Assembly: GCA_917880885.1 (NCBI GenBank)
Contig: OU862910.1
Span: 16,814,710 to 16,878,709 of the forward strand
Origin: Limnephilus marmoratus
Lineage: Eukaryota; Arthropoda; Insecta; Trichoptera; Limnephilidae
DNA length: 64,000 bases
Direction of reading: 5' to 3'
In this document: in pieces, positions 1-12,000 of the stretch
Layout: every line of letters begins with the position of its first letter
How positions within the stretch are numbered: the first letter of the stretch is position 1
Made by a program: the position numbers and the translations under genes
Notes under the pieces: model-generated
The model's input: the letters and a program-made list of their open reading frames with translations, nothing else
The model's database searches: none
Told to the model about the DNA's origin: nothing

Positions 1-1269
1 TACTGACCGTTTCATAATACAATGCACAAACAAGCATTTTTATTGTTTTTCTAAAAAAATGTATGCAAATGAAGTGCCGCACATACCCATTTTTCTATGT
101 ACACCAGGAGTGCGGCGAAAAGATTAAAATATATTCTTTTCAATTCTTGATGATAGAAAGAGACACTTTGCTCGGTTCTGACGAACGTTACTCACCTGTG
201 CTCTGTTATTCTTAATAAAACATCACTTTTACGATAAAAGCACTCCACACACATTTACCTATAATATAAATAAATCGTAATATCTGCTTATTTCAATATA
301 TTAGTCAACTTAAATCATATCAAACTCAAAAAATAAATCACATTTTTACAATAATTTATAGTCGGAAGATTTTTTATGATAAAATTAAAAACTTCCTGCC
401 AATTTTACAACGGGTCTGTAAAACACACATTATGAAGTAGACAAAACAATGTTTATTTTAGTGGTTAATAAAATACATGTCTTCTTCCTTTGCTTATTAT
501 ATTTAGTTTACATTGTAGAAGACTATTGTCAAAAAAAGACACATTTTTGGTATCACAATCCTTCCTTTTTATATTATGTGATGTCAAACAACACAAAATA
601 AAGAAAATAATATTATGTACACTATAAATTTCAAAACGATATTACCAAAATTAGTTTTACTGTACATAGGATGCGACAGATAGAAAACTACTTTTTAAAA
701 AATGACAGGATTCAGTACATTACACATACCTAATAATGTTTTTAAAAATACATAATATTATATCAAGTAAAGGAAACATCTATAAAATTATAAATTTTCA
801 ACAATGTCTAAATCAATGGTTCATAGATAACTTTGCATTTATCAAATATATTTTATATTAGCGAATCCAATAAATACTTAAACAAAAATTGGTGGTTTTA
901 TCCTTTGTTTGTATAAATTAAAAGTTTACAAAATAATCACAATAACAAATCAAGCCAGAAAAAAAATACAGAATTAAAGTAATTTTGTTTTCAATCTGGA
1001 TAATATAAACATACTTTCGATTTATATTATATGTAATCAAAAAAATTATTGGTAAGAAAAATTTTCAGGCCTCCTGTGCACAAAAAGTTTTCAAAATATT
1101 GGGGAGTGGCCATATACATTTGTTTATGCGTAGAGAATTTTTTGCTTTTCGTGGCTGATTTAAAACATTTGTTTTGTGTAAATGTTTCAATGTTTTGAAA
1201 ACATTTTGTCGCAGGAGACCCTCCTTAAGAAATACCCATTTCATTCTTACATTCAACACTACATTTATG
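1..1269. other. AT-rich stretch without recognisable gene
   Basis: No frame here shows a domain, splice-supported exon or transposase motif that I recognise. The composition is strongly AT-rich with short homopolymers. It could be the distal 3' untranslated or flanking part of a gene lying outside the window. Confidence 0.5.
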
Positions 1270-1271
1270 TA

Positions 1272-2418
1272 CAGTGGAGCGTCGATTATCCGAACTGTTA
1301 TGCCCGCCCGACCCGCTAAACTCTCGATTTAAAATGCCTAAATGTTGTCCTTTCTATGAAAGATAAATACGAGATTAATAAACGGTTAGAGGAAGACGAA
1401 TCTGCAACCAAGTTATCCAATGAATACCAAGTTAGTAAGTCTACCACAACGGATATAAAAAAACAAAAGACAAATTTTCAAGCTAGCACGGGCTGGTTAA
1501 AACGATTTAAGTCAAGACATGGCATTCGTGAGCTTCAAATACAAGGAGAAAAACATCTGCTGATTCATTCAAAATCAAACTAAGGGATACACTGAAGGAA
1601 GAAAATTACGCTCTCAAAAAGTCTACAATGCAGACGAATCCGGGCTTAATTGGAAAGCTTTGCCACGGAAAAACTCTTGCTTCACATCGTGAAGATGAAA
1701 ACATAATTCGTGCTCCTGAAGCGTTTACTTGCTTAGATATTGCCTTGCGTTGGTTTGAAACACAAGCTGAAAGTGACCAGTATCAAATATCTGTCCTTAA
1801 AAAGTACATGACCTTGCCACTCGTAAGCGGGTAGGCTTGGTTCAGTAGACGAACATTGAAGATTTTTTAAAGCGTTAATTTTGCACTTTTTTTTTTTTAA
1901 TTCCTATTTGTCATTAACTCGTTGAATGCCGGGGTGTGCCAGCAAAAAGCACCACCAATTAAAACGCGGCATTATGACACCACGTGACATTTCGTGTCTC
2001 GCGATTCTGACACTGTCCTTGAGAAATTTTGTACATAGAAAGGTCAAAACCGCAGTTAAAGGAATTTTTCCCGCGCATGCGCAAGAACTGCGCACGTTCC
2101 CGCGCTCCGGTAAATCATTAATATAAATTTTATGGAGTGACCAGGCGCATTGCGGTTTTCTCTATGGTAAAGAGCGATAATAGAGCAAGCGATTCTGACC
2201 GTGTTCTTCATACACTTTCTTTATACATAAGGGTCAAAATCGCGTGTAAAGTCTCATGATACGCCGGCGCACGAGCGGCACCTGAGCGGTTAAAGATGTA
2301 AATGTAAATATGGTTTTCATTCACCTGTACGTAAATACGTACGGCTCGATTATACGAAAATACTGGTTTTCCGAACAACCACGTCCCCCAATTAGTTCGG
2401 ATAATCGACGCTCTACTG
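1272..2418 (+). mobile_element. pogo/Tigger-like DNA transposon, internally deleted
   Basis: The ends are near-perfect inverted repeats (GTCGATTATCCGAAC at the left, its complement at the right) flanked by TA dinucleotides, as in Tc1/mariner-pogo elements. The frame from 1356 carries a psq-type helix-turn-helix (KLSNEYQVSKST), then a CENP-B-type Tc5 DNA-binding segment (TGWLKRFKSRHGIRELQI). Beyond a stop near 1583 the start of a DDE domain is visible (VYNADESGLNWKALP around 1620-1665), then a C-terminal piece (ALRWFETQAESDQYQISVLK). Most of the catalytic core is missing, so this is a dead copy. A 372-bp TTAA-flanked element is inserted at its right side. Confidence 0.85.
1918..2289 (+). mobile_element. 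372-bp TTAA-flanked MITE, copy 1
   Basis: TTAA lies at both edges (1914-1917 and 2290-2293). The sequence matches the copies at 31388, 44578 and 49648. The ends are only loosely inverted and share a TGCCG core. No coding capacity is visible. TTAA target duplication is characteristic of piggyBac-type transposition. This copy is nested in the Tigger remnant and is the most diverged of the four. Confidence 0.85.
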
Positions 2419-2478
2419 TATATGTATATTTAAATGAAGATGAATTCTCTATAAGTCTTAATAGACAAACTGTTTATA

Positions 2479-2860
2479 CAGGGTGTTAAGGGACGTACTT
2501 GACTTACTTTAACCAGTGATTCCTGACATTATTTGGAGTAAAAAATGTAAATGAAATTTTGGTCTCCGGTGACATTTTTGATGTTTTTTTTTTTTTTTTT
2601 CTACAAAAACCTTTAAAAATGGTAGTTGTTGAACAGTTGGAGGGGGGGTAAGGGGTTCGTTGGATACCCGGCTGAGTGACCAGTGACGACATGCGGAAGA
2701 ATTTTTTTTTGTTTGATTTTGAAGAAAAAATTTTTGAAAAAAAAAAAAAAAAATCGTCACAAAAAGTCACCGGAGACCAAAATTTCATTTACATTTTTTA
2801 CTCCAAATAATGTCAGGTATCACTGGTTAAAGTAAGTCAAGTACGTCCCTTAACACCCTG
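2479..2860. mobile_element. Foldback MITE, TA-flanked, CAGGGTGTTAAGGG termini
   Basis: Two arms of about 100 bp are near-perfect reverse complements around a centre that holds T and A homopolymers. The element is bounded by TA. Ends starting CAGGGTGTTAAGGG fit a mariner/Tc1-derived non-autonomous element. A shorter diverged relative lies at 60568-60782. No coding capacity is seen. Confidence 0.85.
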
Positions 2861-2862
2861 TA

Positions 2863-4270
2863 TTACAGCAAAGACGTTATAAACAGATTTCATAAAATAA
2901 CTACATATTGCAAATTCTCAATAACTAAGTATAAAATAATAACCAAGACGATTGAGTTTTGTAGATGCAAGTTTTTCACACGCCACATAATGGGTTGAAT
3001 AGTTCTCAACAATGTATTATCATTTTTATGAAAGTGCTTTACATCTTATGACATTTCTTAAAGAATATTGGCCGCCCTCCTGTCTAGCCCATATAACTTC
3101 ATAACTGGAAGGTTCTAAACACCTCAATGATATTTTTTAAACTTGAGAAATGCTAAGATACGAATTGAAGGTATTTTAAGCAAAAAACTAAAGATTTTCC
3201 TGTACAGAATATTTTAAAGGATAGAATGAAGATTAAATTCTTAACCCGTGGTTTGCGCACAGCTACAATCTCAATTTATAAAAAAATTCTCCATTGTGAG
3301 AGCGCTATTCAAATTCGAGCTACATAATACAAATATTATTATGTGAGTACTGATGGATTTCAGAGAATTGTTGGAACATGACTTATGAAGTTACAATTGG
3401 TTCAGAGATATAATCAATCAAGTGGATTATAGTTCTTGTGTTTGTGAAAGTATTTTCGAAATTGCCAAAATCAATCAAAATTAATACACTTTTTGGAATC
3501 TATTACTCCTGGGTCGATTGTGAATTATACGATAATTGTAATCCGATCACGAACAATTACGAATGTTACATAAAGCATTTGTAACAAGGTGTGTGCACAC
3601 TTTTACACAAACAATATTTGCTGTCTCGGTGTGTGGCACCTTCAGTACCTATTTATGCATTGGTCGGATTGCCAGCTCTGGATTATTTTGGAGCTGAACT
3701 GTTGCCAAACCTGCAGACACCACAGATTGATGAGAATTCAAATTTATATTTTTATACATAGCAACGGGTACAACATAGCTTGCACAAACAACGGGCATTT
3801 ATTGGACGGCTACTCACTTAAACCACGAGTTCATGGGGAAAGCTGATGATAACCTATTTGTGTTTTAATATAAATAGACCATACAGGGTAAGTAATGTAT
3901 TTTGAAAAAGTTTGTGAATCACATTATGGAATGTGTTTTTTTTCAATTTAATTTATCTTATCACCGTTCTGTTCCTTAACTTAATTTAGATTACATAATC
4001 AATTATTGAGCTCAGAAGACTGGAAGAGTTTTTTTTAATACAAGAAATGTTGATACCATCCACCATTTTAAAATATCAACATTTATAGGGGGCAAACCTT
4101 CAAGAGGAAAAATCATTATTATAAATTTTAATTTATACGCTTAATCTTTTAATATGTATTTACTTACATACATTAACATTTATACAAAAGATAGAAAGTA
4201 TTATTTTAATCCATGAAAACGAATGTTTTAATTATTTGGATATAGGATAGGGAAATCACTTCTTTTCCAT
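2863..4270. other. AT-rich stretch with nothing recognised
   Basis: An open frame of 85 codons at 3589-3846 has no recognisable domain. No clear inverted-repeat element, RNA gene or splice-supported exon was found. Confidence 0.4.
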
Positions 4271-4964
4271 CATATCGTCGGTCTAGTGCCAAAGTCCATA
4301 AGTCACATTTTTTCATGAAATTACTTAAGCTGAGGCCTTATGTAAAAAATCATTCGCTTTCGACTGGCATACTCCATTGTCGTATATTTAATCGTTTTCA
4401 ATTTAAATATGTTTTAAATTCACCATAAGTCATAAATCTGATATTATTGTCAAGCAAAACACATTGATCAAACCAAACACAAATGTCAATAATACATCGA
4501 TTTAGACCGTTAAAATACAAATCCACTAAGTCAGCTTTAAAATAATCTTAAAGCTGACTTAGTGGTTTTTGCGGAATTACAGTCAACAACTTAACAGTAA
4601 TCTTAACAAGGAAAGCACACTAAGTCATTATTGGCTGGTAAAACCTACTAAGTCAGGCTCATTTTTTGTAAATCTTTGATTAAAGGTTGCTGTTATTGCT
4701 ATCAACTAATATTGTGTATTGGTAAGGTTTTTTTGTTTTTTTTTATTTATTGAATTTTTTATTACATAAATTAGAGATTTTTACTTAAGGCGTGGTAGAT
4801 AAGGTACTTAAGGGTTCATTCTAAATTATAAAATATTTAAAAAAAAAAACATTTTGGAGATATTCATCTACTTGCCTTTCCAAAATTGCTAAATATTGGA
4901 ATGCGATTATCTCAGGACTGTGATTTAATGACTTAGTGGACTTTGCCAGTAGACCGACGATATG
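4271..4964. mobile_element. Inverted-repeat element with ACTAAGTCA motifs
   Basis: The termini CATATCGTCGGTCTA and their complement extend for about 35 imperfect bases (left 4271-4306, right 4929-4964), giving a 694-bp non-coding element. Inside, the nonamer ACTAAGTCA or its complement recurs near 4525, 4555, 4619, 4647 and 4929. A perfect hairpin lies at 4523-4565, with 18-bp arms and a 7-nt loop. No clear target duplication was found, so the superfamily is unassigned. Confidence 0.7.
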
Positions 4965-5314
4965 TTTGAAAATGCCCAAAAAAATTACAGTGAGAGTATG
5001 TGATTTGTAAACTTTCGTAACAACACTAAAAAATATGTTATTATTAATTATGACATTATAATATAAACTTAATAAAATAATGATTATGTAATTTGTTTGG
5101 GAAGCTGAATTATGTGTTATGTTAGGATAATAATTCATTTTGTTTGATCGCCGAGACATTCTTAGATGACAAAAAAAATCATTCACTTTGGAAAGCTGAA
5201 CTGATATTTCACATAGAACTAAATGTAGTAATAAATTGCAACAAGAAACCAAACTTTTTAATTACTTTTTAAAGAACCTCAGATCGCCAATATTGGTGTT
5301 TGACAGAGGAATAA

Positions 5315-5484
5315 ATATTTTCGTTATTTATTTTTAGGATGTTATGCCGTGTTGCGCTACCTCCTTCTTTAGCCAAAGTTTCAGACAGCGTTACAGTGTC
5401 CATTATCAGAGCAGATGTGCGTGATGGACAACAAGGAGGTAGCGCAACACGGCGTAACACTCCAAAAATAAATAACGAAAATAC
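5315..5484. repeat. Short foldback repeat, about 170 bp
   Basis: Two arms of about 50 bp are reverse complements, containing TATTTTCGTTATTTATTTTT at one edge and GCGCTACCTCCTT toward the centre. The long inverted arms suggest a MITE. It lies just beyond the 3' end of Hook. Confidence 0.7.
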
Positions 5485-5530
5485 TTTTGACCGTGAAAAT
5501 CTAAAATCATATCTGAGGAATAAATTCTTA

Positions 5531-5536
5531 TTTATT
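5531..5536 (-). promoter_or_regulatory. Candidate polyadenylation signal for Hook
   Basis: AATAAA on the minus strand lies about 255 nt past the Hook stop codon. Similar hexamers are common in AT-rich DNA, so this is only a candidate. Confidence 0.3.
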
Positions 5537-5790
5537 TATCTTGGCCTCAATCATTCACCTTTTTTTTTTACAAGTGCTGACCAACTCTATACATTCACAG
5601 CAATAAGATCCAGCTAATGACAAGTAAATAAAGACTGTGGATGGAACACTTGCAACGCTCATGTCATTAAAAAGATTTTTCTTGTTGCTTTTCATTCCCA
5701 TTTTACGATACCTGATAAAAAAAAGATGAAACGATATTCTCAGATGGAAAATAAATCATAGTTGGATCAGAAAGGCAAGATGTTCTCAGA

Positions 5791-6074
5791 TTACTTGGTT
5801 CTGAAGGAGTGTAGGGGCTTGCGGGGGGCGGCCTGGCGCTGCCTGGCTAGGAAGCTCTGGCCGGCACTGAGGAGAGCAAAGCGCTGGTCCACGGCGTCCC
5901 TGTGGCAAGCCACCCCCAGCTTGAAGAAGGCCGACGTGATGAGCTTCTCTTCCCCCTCCTTCATGGTATCCTGGGAGGGCTGGAGAGGGCGCGCTGCACC
6001 TGCATTGATGCCGCCGCCGGCCTTCTCGCTCAGCCGACTGTTTAGCAGGGTCATGTCGGTGAGAGACTGCTGCC
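5791..6074 (-). CDS. hook: Hook coding exon 12 with stop (residues 606-699)
   Basis: C-terminal exon with [20 protein letters not shown] and [14 protein letters not shown], the conserved tail of Hook proteins, where family members bind FTS/FHIP-type partners. The acceptor is ACAATTCCAG and the stop is TAA. It is much more GC-rich than its surroundings. Confidence 0.94.
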
Positions 6075-9000
6075 CTGGAATTGTAAGTCATGGAAATATT
6101 ATCATTCTATCGCAGTTTACTTCTAAGTATAAACAGTATATGTAACTATATGCCCTTATGAAGACATCAAATCATTGTTGTCCATGTTAGTAATTATGTA
6201 ATACAAAACGACATTCAATTGGAGATGGATATTTCGATTGTGCCCGTCACTAAAATGACATGGCAACATCGCAGAAACAAACTTTAAATTTATGAAAATA
6301 ATATAAAAAATTCCAAATATGATCCTGGAAAGTTACAAAATCAGTTCCAATTGGCAACAATATAATTACATGCATATTATATACGTTTAAAAGTAGATAA
6401 CTTCTGGTTAATTAAGTTAACTTAAGGTTGACAAACCTGTAGTCCTGGGGTCCAGTGTTTTAATGACCTCTTTAGCTTTGTCTATACATTTTCTATATCT
6501 TTCTTCAGTTGCCAACAACTCTGTGTCTTTTTGATTTACATTTTCTTGCAGAACTTTGGATTTTTGTTTTTCTAATTGCAGTGCTGCCGATAGTTCTTCA
6601 ATTTGCAAATCTGGAATAGGGTATCAATTATTAGTCATTGCCTAGCCTTAATTTTAGCCAGAATAACACAACTGATTTTACTACATAATCAGATATACTT
6701 TACAACACATAATCCTACTTAGATTATCAATGATAACTCATTATCAAATCACATTTCTTGTTCACAATGATTAAACAGTATTAGAAAAAAAATTAATGAC
6801 TCAAACAAAATACAATCAGTAAACATTCCTCAAATTTACAGTGAACTTAAAAAACCTACTTTTTCTTTGGTTTTCCTCCACAGTCTGCATAATTTTCATT
6901 TCCATCTGCACCTGTTGCCCCTTCTGGTTACCATCTCCCGCTGCCGCCGCACTCTTGACTTCCTCCAGGGAAGCTTCCATCTGCATTATCTTCTGATTAG
7001 CTTCTCTGTTGATGGTCCTTTGCTTTTCCAATCTTTGGGCATAGTCTTCTAAAAGAGCCTACAATAAAACATGCTTTATTTACAATCTATCTTTGGAACG
7101 GTGAATGCTGCAAGACGTAACCCAATCAGAAAAGTAGAAAATGGATAATCTTTTCACTGCATTCCCGGGTGCATAATTACATATGTGGTAATAATTACCT
7201 GAACCGAAGCCTGATCTCCCTGAGACCCTTGATTTTGTCTTAGTAACTTATTTTCATGCTCTAATCTTATAAGACGCTCCTTTACATCTGTTGGCATCAT
7301 CTCCCGGGAAACACTGTCATCATGGTTTCCTGCACATGATTTTTAACATTTATAATTTTGTAATTTAAATCTAACAATTAAATAATTTAATTTAAACTAA
7401 CTGTTTACAAAAAATATAGTTAGCAAAATGTAATAGTAAAGATGTAGTTAATAATAATTAACTACATCAGAAGTGAATAATTACCACTGCTTTGAAGATT
7501 TGAACACCTTAGTTCTTCACAAGCCTCTTTCAGTGTGTCTCTTTCCTGAAGTAAATTGTCTTTTTCTCTTTGCAGTGAGAGTAACTTGGTGCTGATTTTT
7601 TTATTTTCAATCTCCAATTTATCGGCTTTAGCTATTTCTGAGTCCCATTTTTCATGTAAATCTGTCACCTATAAAGCATTATTTACAAATTTAGATAAAA
7701 TAAAATATGTAATACTGTTTGTTTTAGTAGCATTTAAAAAAATAAATGTTCACCTGTTTTTTGTATATTTCCAATTGACTTTTCAGCACGGTAAGTTTTT
7801 TAGAATCCTCTTCGTGTTCGATGCTTCTCTGAACGTACTCGACATTCTTTTCTTCGAGTAACTTAACTTGGCGTTTAAGGTCCACAAATTCTTCCATTCT
7901 TTTCTTGTAAGATTCAATTGTGGCTTCGTAGTTGGAAACTCGATCCGCGGATTCCCGGAGGGCGTCGACCTCGTCCTTTAATTGAGCCGCCTCTGAAGCT
8001 GTGACCTACATCATGCAAGGTAAAACCGATGATTAGTGATTTGGTAAGGTTACATTAAGATTAGACAATTGCTAACAAAACTTCAACTTACTTGAAGATC
8101 TTCCAAGCGAGCGTGTAACATGACCAGTTCCTTTTCTTGAATGTTGGTTTTAGCTTTGTAGTCATCTCTGGTGGTTTCGGCCTTGAACAGTTCGTCCTTC
8201 AGAAGGTCCACTTGCCTCCTCATGTCGTTGTAGCGCACGGTGCCAGAGAGAGCGGGCCCAATGGATTCCCCGCAGTCATCAACGAGCTCGGAGATGTTGC
8301 CCGTGCCCTCTTGCAACTTGCTTTGCAGCTTTTGGTTTTCACCCAACAGGGTCATCTTTTCCTCCGTCAAGACTTTCACCTATATTACATTAAATGTATT
8401 TAATAAATAACAAGTTATAGAAAGTATAAAAATTAGAACATTTATATATTAAAAGTCATCACACAAAGAGGTAGAAGATGAAAAGTCTTTCTTCCAGACA
8501 AAGGATTCTTGGTCTGAAACTCATTTTCTGTTTGTGCCACCCTTTTTATCTCTTTCCACGCTGTACAAAAAAAGTAGAAGAAACAAACTAAGGAGTCTAG
8601 CAAATTAGTAACTCATAAAGTCGAACATATGAAGTTTATAACCTGTATATCCAGTTCGTGGCATCGCTGGGCGAGGGCATCTCTAGCTTCCAAATCAGAT
8701 TGAAAACGAGCCACGTTTCCTCCCATCTCGAAACTCAGGCTCGACCTGTTGCGGTTGTGGATGCAGCTTTCTAATTCCTACAATGCAAATTATTACTGTA
8801 TTGTCTCTTAATTTCATGATAATATTATGTACCTTAAATTGTTTTCTATTCCTTACCTGGATGGCCTGCATGATGGATCTCTGACAAGAAACTTCCATCT
8901 CCATGATTCTTGTGATGTATTCCTGCTTTTGTTCGCAGTTCACCGCACAACCTAGATACACAAAGAAACACAAAGATATTATAACAATCTTTACAGTACT

Positions 9001-12000
9001 CTCCCACTAATCTGTCACCCAAAAAACAAGGCAAGTGTCCAATAATTAGTGAAAGTGGCAAATTATAGCGCATACTTACAAAATATGCTAAAAATTAAAA
9101 CAGGTATTTCGTAAAAACAAACAAACACAGCTACCAATCTTTCATAAAATATATATTTTTATTAAGGTGAATACTGTACAAGAACCGTCTGAAGCCAGTG
9201 AGACCATGGAGCCCTCCCCTTACGGTGGGGTATGAAGGTAGTGGGGAGAGGAAGAGATAGGTGGGGAAGTATCTGGCTATTCAGATCTGATCAATTTATC
9301 ACTATTCGAAAGTACCGCATACTTAAATTATTAATTTAAGAGTGTTTTGCAGATCATTTTACAATACACATAACATTACTTTTAAAAATTGTTACATAAT
9401 AAATATATATAATCCTTACACGTATATAATTAGTTTTTAAATATTATCCATCAGACTTGGCCGTAGACTTAGGAATGAGTAATTAAATAAGACCGATAAA
9501 TAATTCATCTGTTTCATGAGTCATATTATTAAAACAAACGCATGAAGAGAATGCAAGTGTTGATTTGTTATGTTTTATTACAAAGTTGATATTATGCGGA
9601 AGCGAGAAAAGTAACGTGCAATAACTTTCTTTTGATATTCCGTCCAAGTTCCCTAAAGGCAGTCAAAAACAGCTGACGTGAAATTATCTATTGAACTACT
9701 TTCTTTTTGCTTCTCCCCAACTCCATTCAAAGCGTTCGGTGACAAGATTTCGGGACGCTATAAATGAATTTAGTATAATAAATATATAATACTTTTAAAA
9801 AATTGGAGGGGGCTCTAGAAAAAAATATATTCTCAAAGTGGGCAGTGGGCAAAATAAGGTTGAGAACCTGCGGTTTATATGATACGATGTTTCAAAAATA
9901 TTTCATGTGTTTTTCTTACTTTTTGCTGATGACCTCAATTTTTTTAGAATTTACCATTGTAACATTCTTCAGGATAATATCAACAAATTGATAATTTGGT
10001 GCAATGAAAATAGACTACTCAAATGTCAAATAATCAGATTTTCACAAATAAAAAATCCAGTGGTCTTTAATTACAACATTAATAACAAAGACTTAAGGCG
10101 GAAACACACCTGCGTGTCGTGACGCGCCAGAAGCACATCGGTTTCGTACATTTATTATGGTTAGAGACATATTTGTAGATCGTGGCGTGTCGTCCTACAA
10201 ATATGTCTCTAACCATAATAAATGTATGAAACCGATGTGCTTCCGGCGAGTCACAACACGCAAGTATGTTTCTGCCTTTAGACTTAACTTTTTTAATGAA
10301 AGCTTTCATTTTTTAACCATAGAAATCTCTAACAATGACTTAAGTGTTGTGATTTATAACTAGGAACTAGAAGTTTTAACACCATTAAGTGCATACAAAT
10401 GTTATATTTTGCCTTTGTTAGAAGTCAACTTGAGGACCATTCTCCCTGTCTGGAACCCACATTATAATTAAGCTGTTGAAAGAATACAAAATATATTCTT
10501 ACATGTTTTCTAAGTTTTAAAATGGGTATTCCAGCAAATTTGTTGAATTTCAACACTCTTTTAAATGATGTGGAAAGGCTTAAATTGACAGACAGAGGAA
10601 TTTTCACTGATTTGGTATTTCTATATAAAATTCTAAATGATGCATTTGATAGCCCAGAATTCCTTGCATTAATAATCTTTCAGATAGAATGTAATATTAG
10701 AAGTCGGAATTTATTTCAGTGTAGAAATTCTGGGACTAACTACCATACATATTCCTCCCTGCCCAGAATACTAATGGAGGAAATAATTATACAGAGTCAG
10801 TGGGCATTTTCAACTTATCATTAAACAAATACAAAATGTTATAGTCAGTTCAGTTATGTATAAAATAACCATGTATTATTATTAACTATGCATAATGTAT
10901 AATTACAATTTATATGTAAAAGCCCCAAAAAATGTGTAAATAAATAAAGATCATTCCAATAAACATTTTTTTTTTTAAATTTCATTGAGTATGTAAATAA
11001 TAGACGTGTATTTTTTATAACATTTATGGGTGATTTTATTATACAGGGTGCCTAGGACTATAGTGCACTAACGAAAGTGATTCTACATGACAGTAGACGT
11101 AAAAAAAAATTGAAAAAACTTTTTCAAAATTACATTTTTCTTTCTTACAAACACTTCAAAGATTTTTTACCTGAAATCAACCGAACATTGGGATTTCGAA
11201 TAAAGTTATTAATTGTTTTTACTTGTACTAGTTAGGAAACTTTACCCCGGACACCTTATACACATAAAGAATAAAGGTAAATATTCGGAACAAACGTCAA
11301 CGGTTGTGTAATGGGATTGTGTATGTTATCTTTACTTTAAAAAACAGCCTACGTTTTTGAATGGTTTGTTTGGCTACGCAGGGTTTGTGTAGCGGGTTTG
11401 TGTATATTATCTTAATTTTAAAAGTTTTATCAAAAAAACTGCAAACAGAGTGATTTGACAGTGTGAAAGCAAATTTTCAATTTACGTAAATAAAATTAAA
11501 AATGTAACATTTTCAACCTCCCCCAATGCAAATAGTTGTCTTTTATGGTAATTAAGAAGAATCTAAAAGTTTTATCAAAAAAAAGTGCATATTAACCGTT
11601 GACGTTTGTTCCGAACAATTACCAGAATAAATATTTCTTTACCTAGGATCAGCTGCAATAGACGTCCCAACTCATTGAGATCACCTTTTTCCGCAATCCT
11701 GACGACATCTGGTTTTGGAAATTCTATTAAACTTACGTTTAATACATCCTGGTAGTAATCTGAAAATTAAATAATATGAAAGATTGTATTTTTGAAGAAG
11801 GGATAATCAATTCTGGCTAACTTTCTATGATATAAAGTCTTGGTAATAATCAAGGCCAAAGATGTAGACAAAACACAACAAATTAACATAAAATTATCAG
11901 TTCCTATCTCATAAACATTTACTGTTAAAATAATACAACAACTAAGAAGCAATAATTTATTGAATAAATTGCTTATTCCAAAAAAGGAATGTACCTACTA

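Noticed and set aside
4821..5252. 143-codon minus-strand frame
   Set aside because: It overlaps the right end of an inverted-repeat element and AT-rich DNA, has no domain, and lacks splice or codon-usage support.
8460..8600. Minus-strand open stretch ([18 protein letters not shown]) between Hook exons 5 and 6 with an acceptor-like CAG
   Set aside because: Exons 5 and 6 already join in phase 0. Adding this piece has no clear donor and matches no Hook block that I know.
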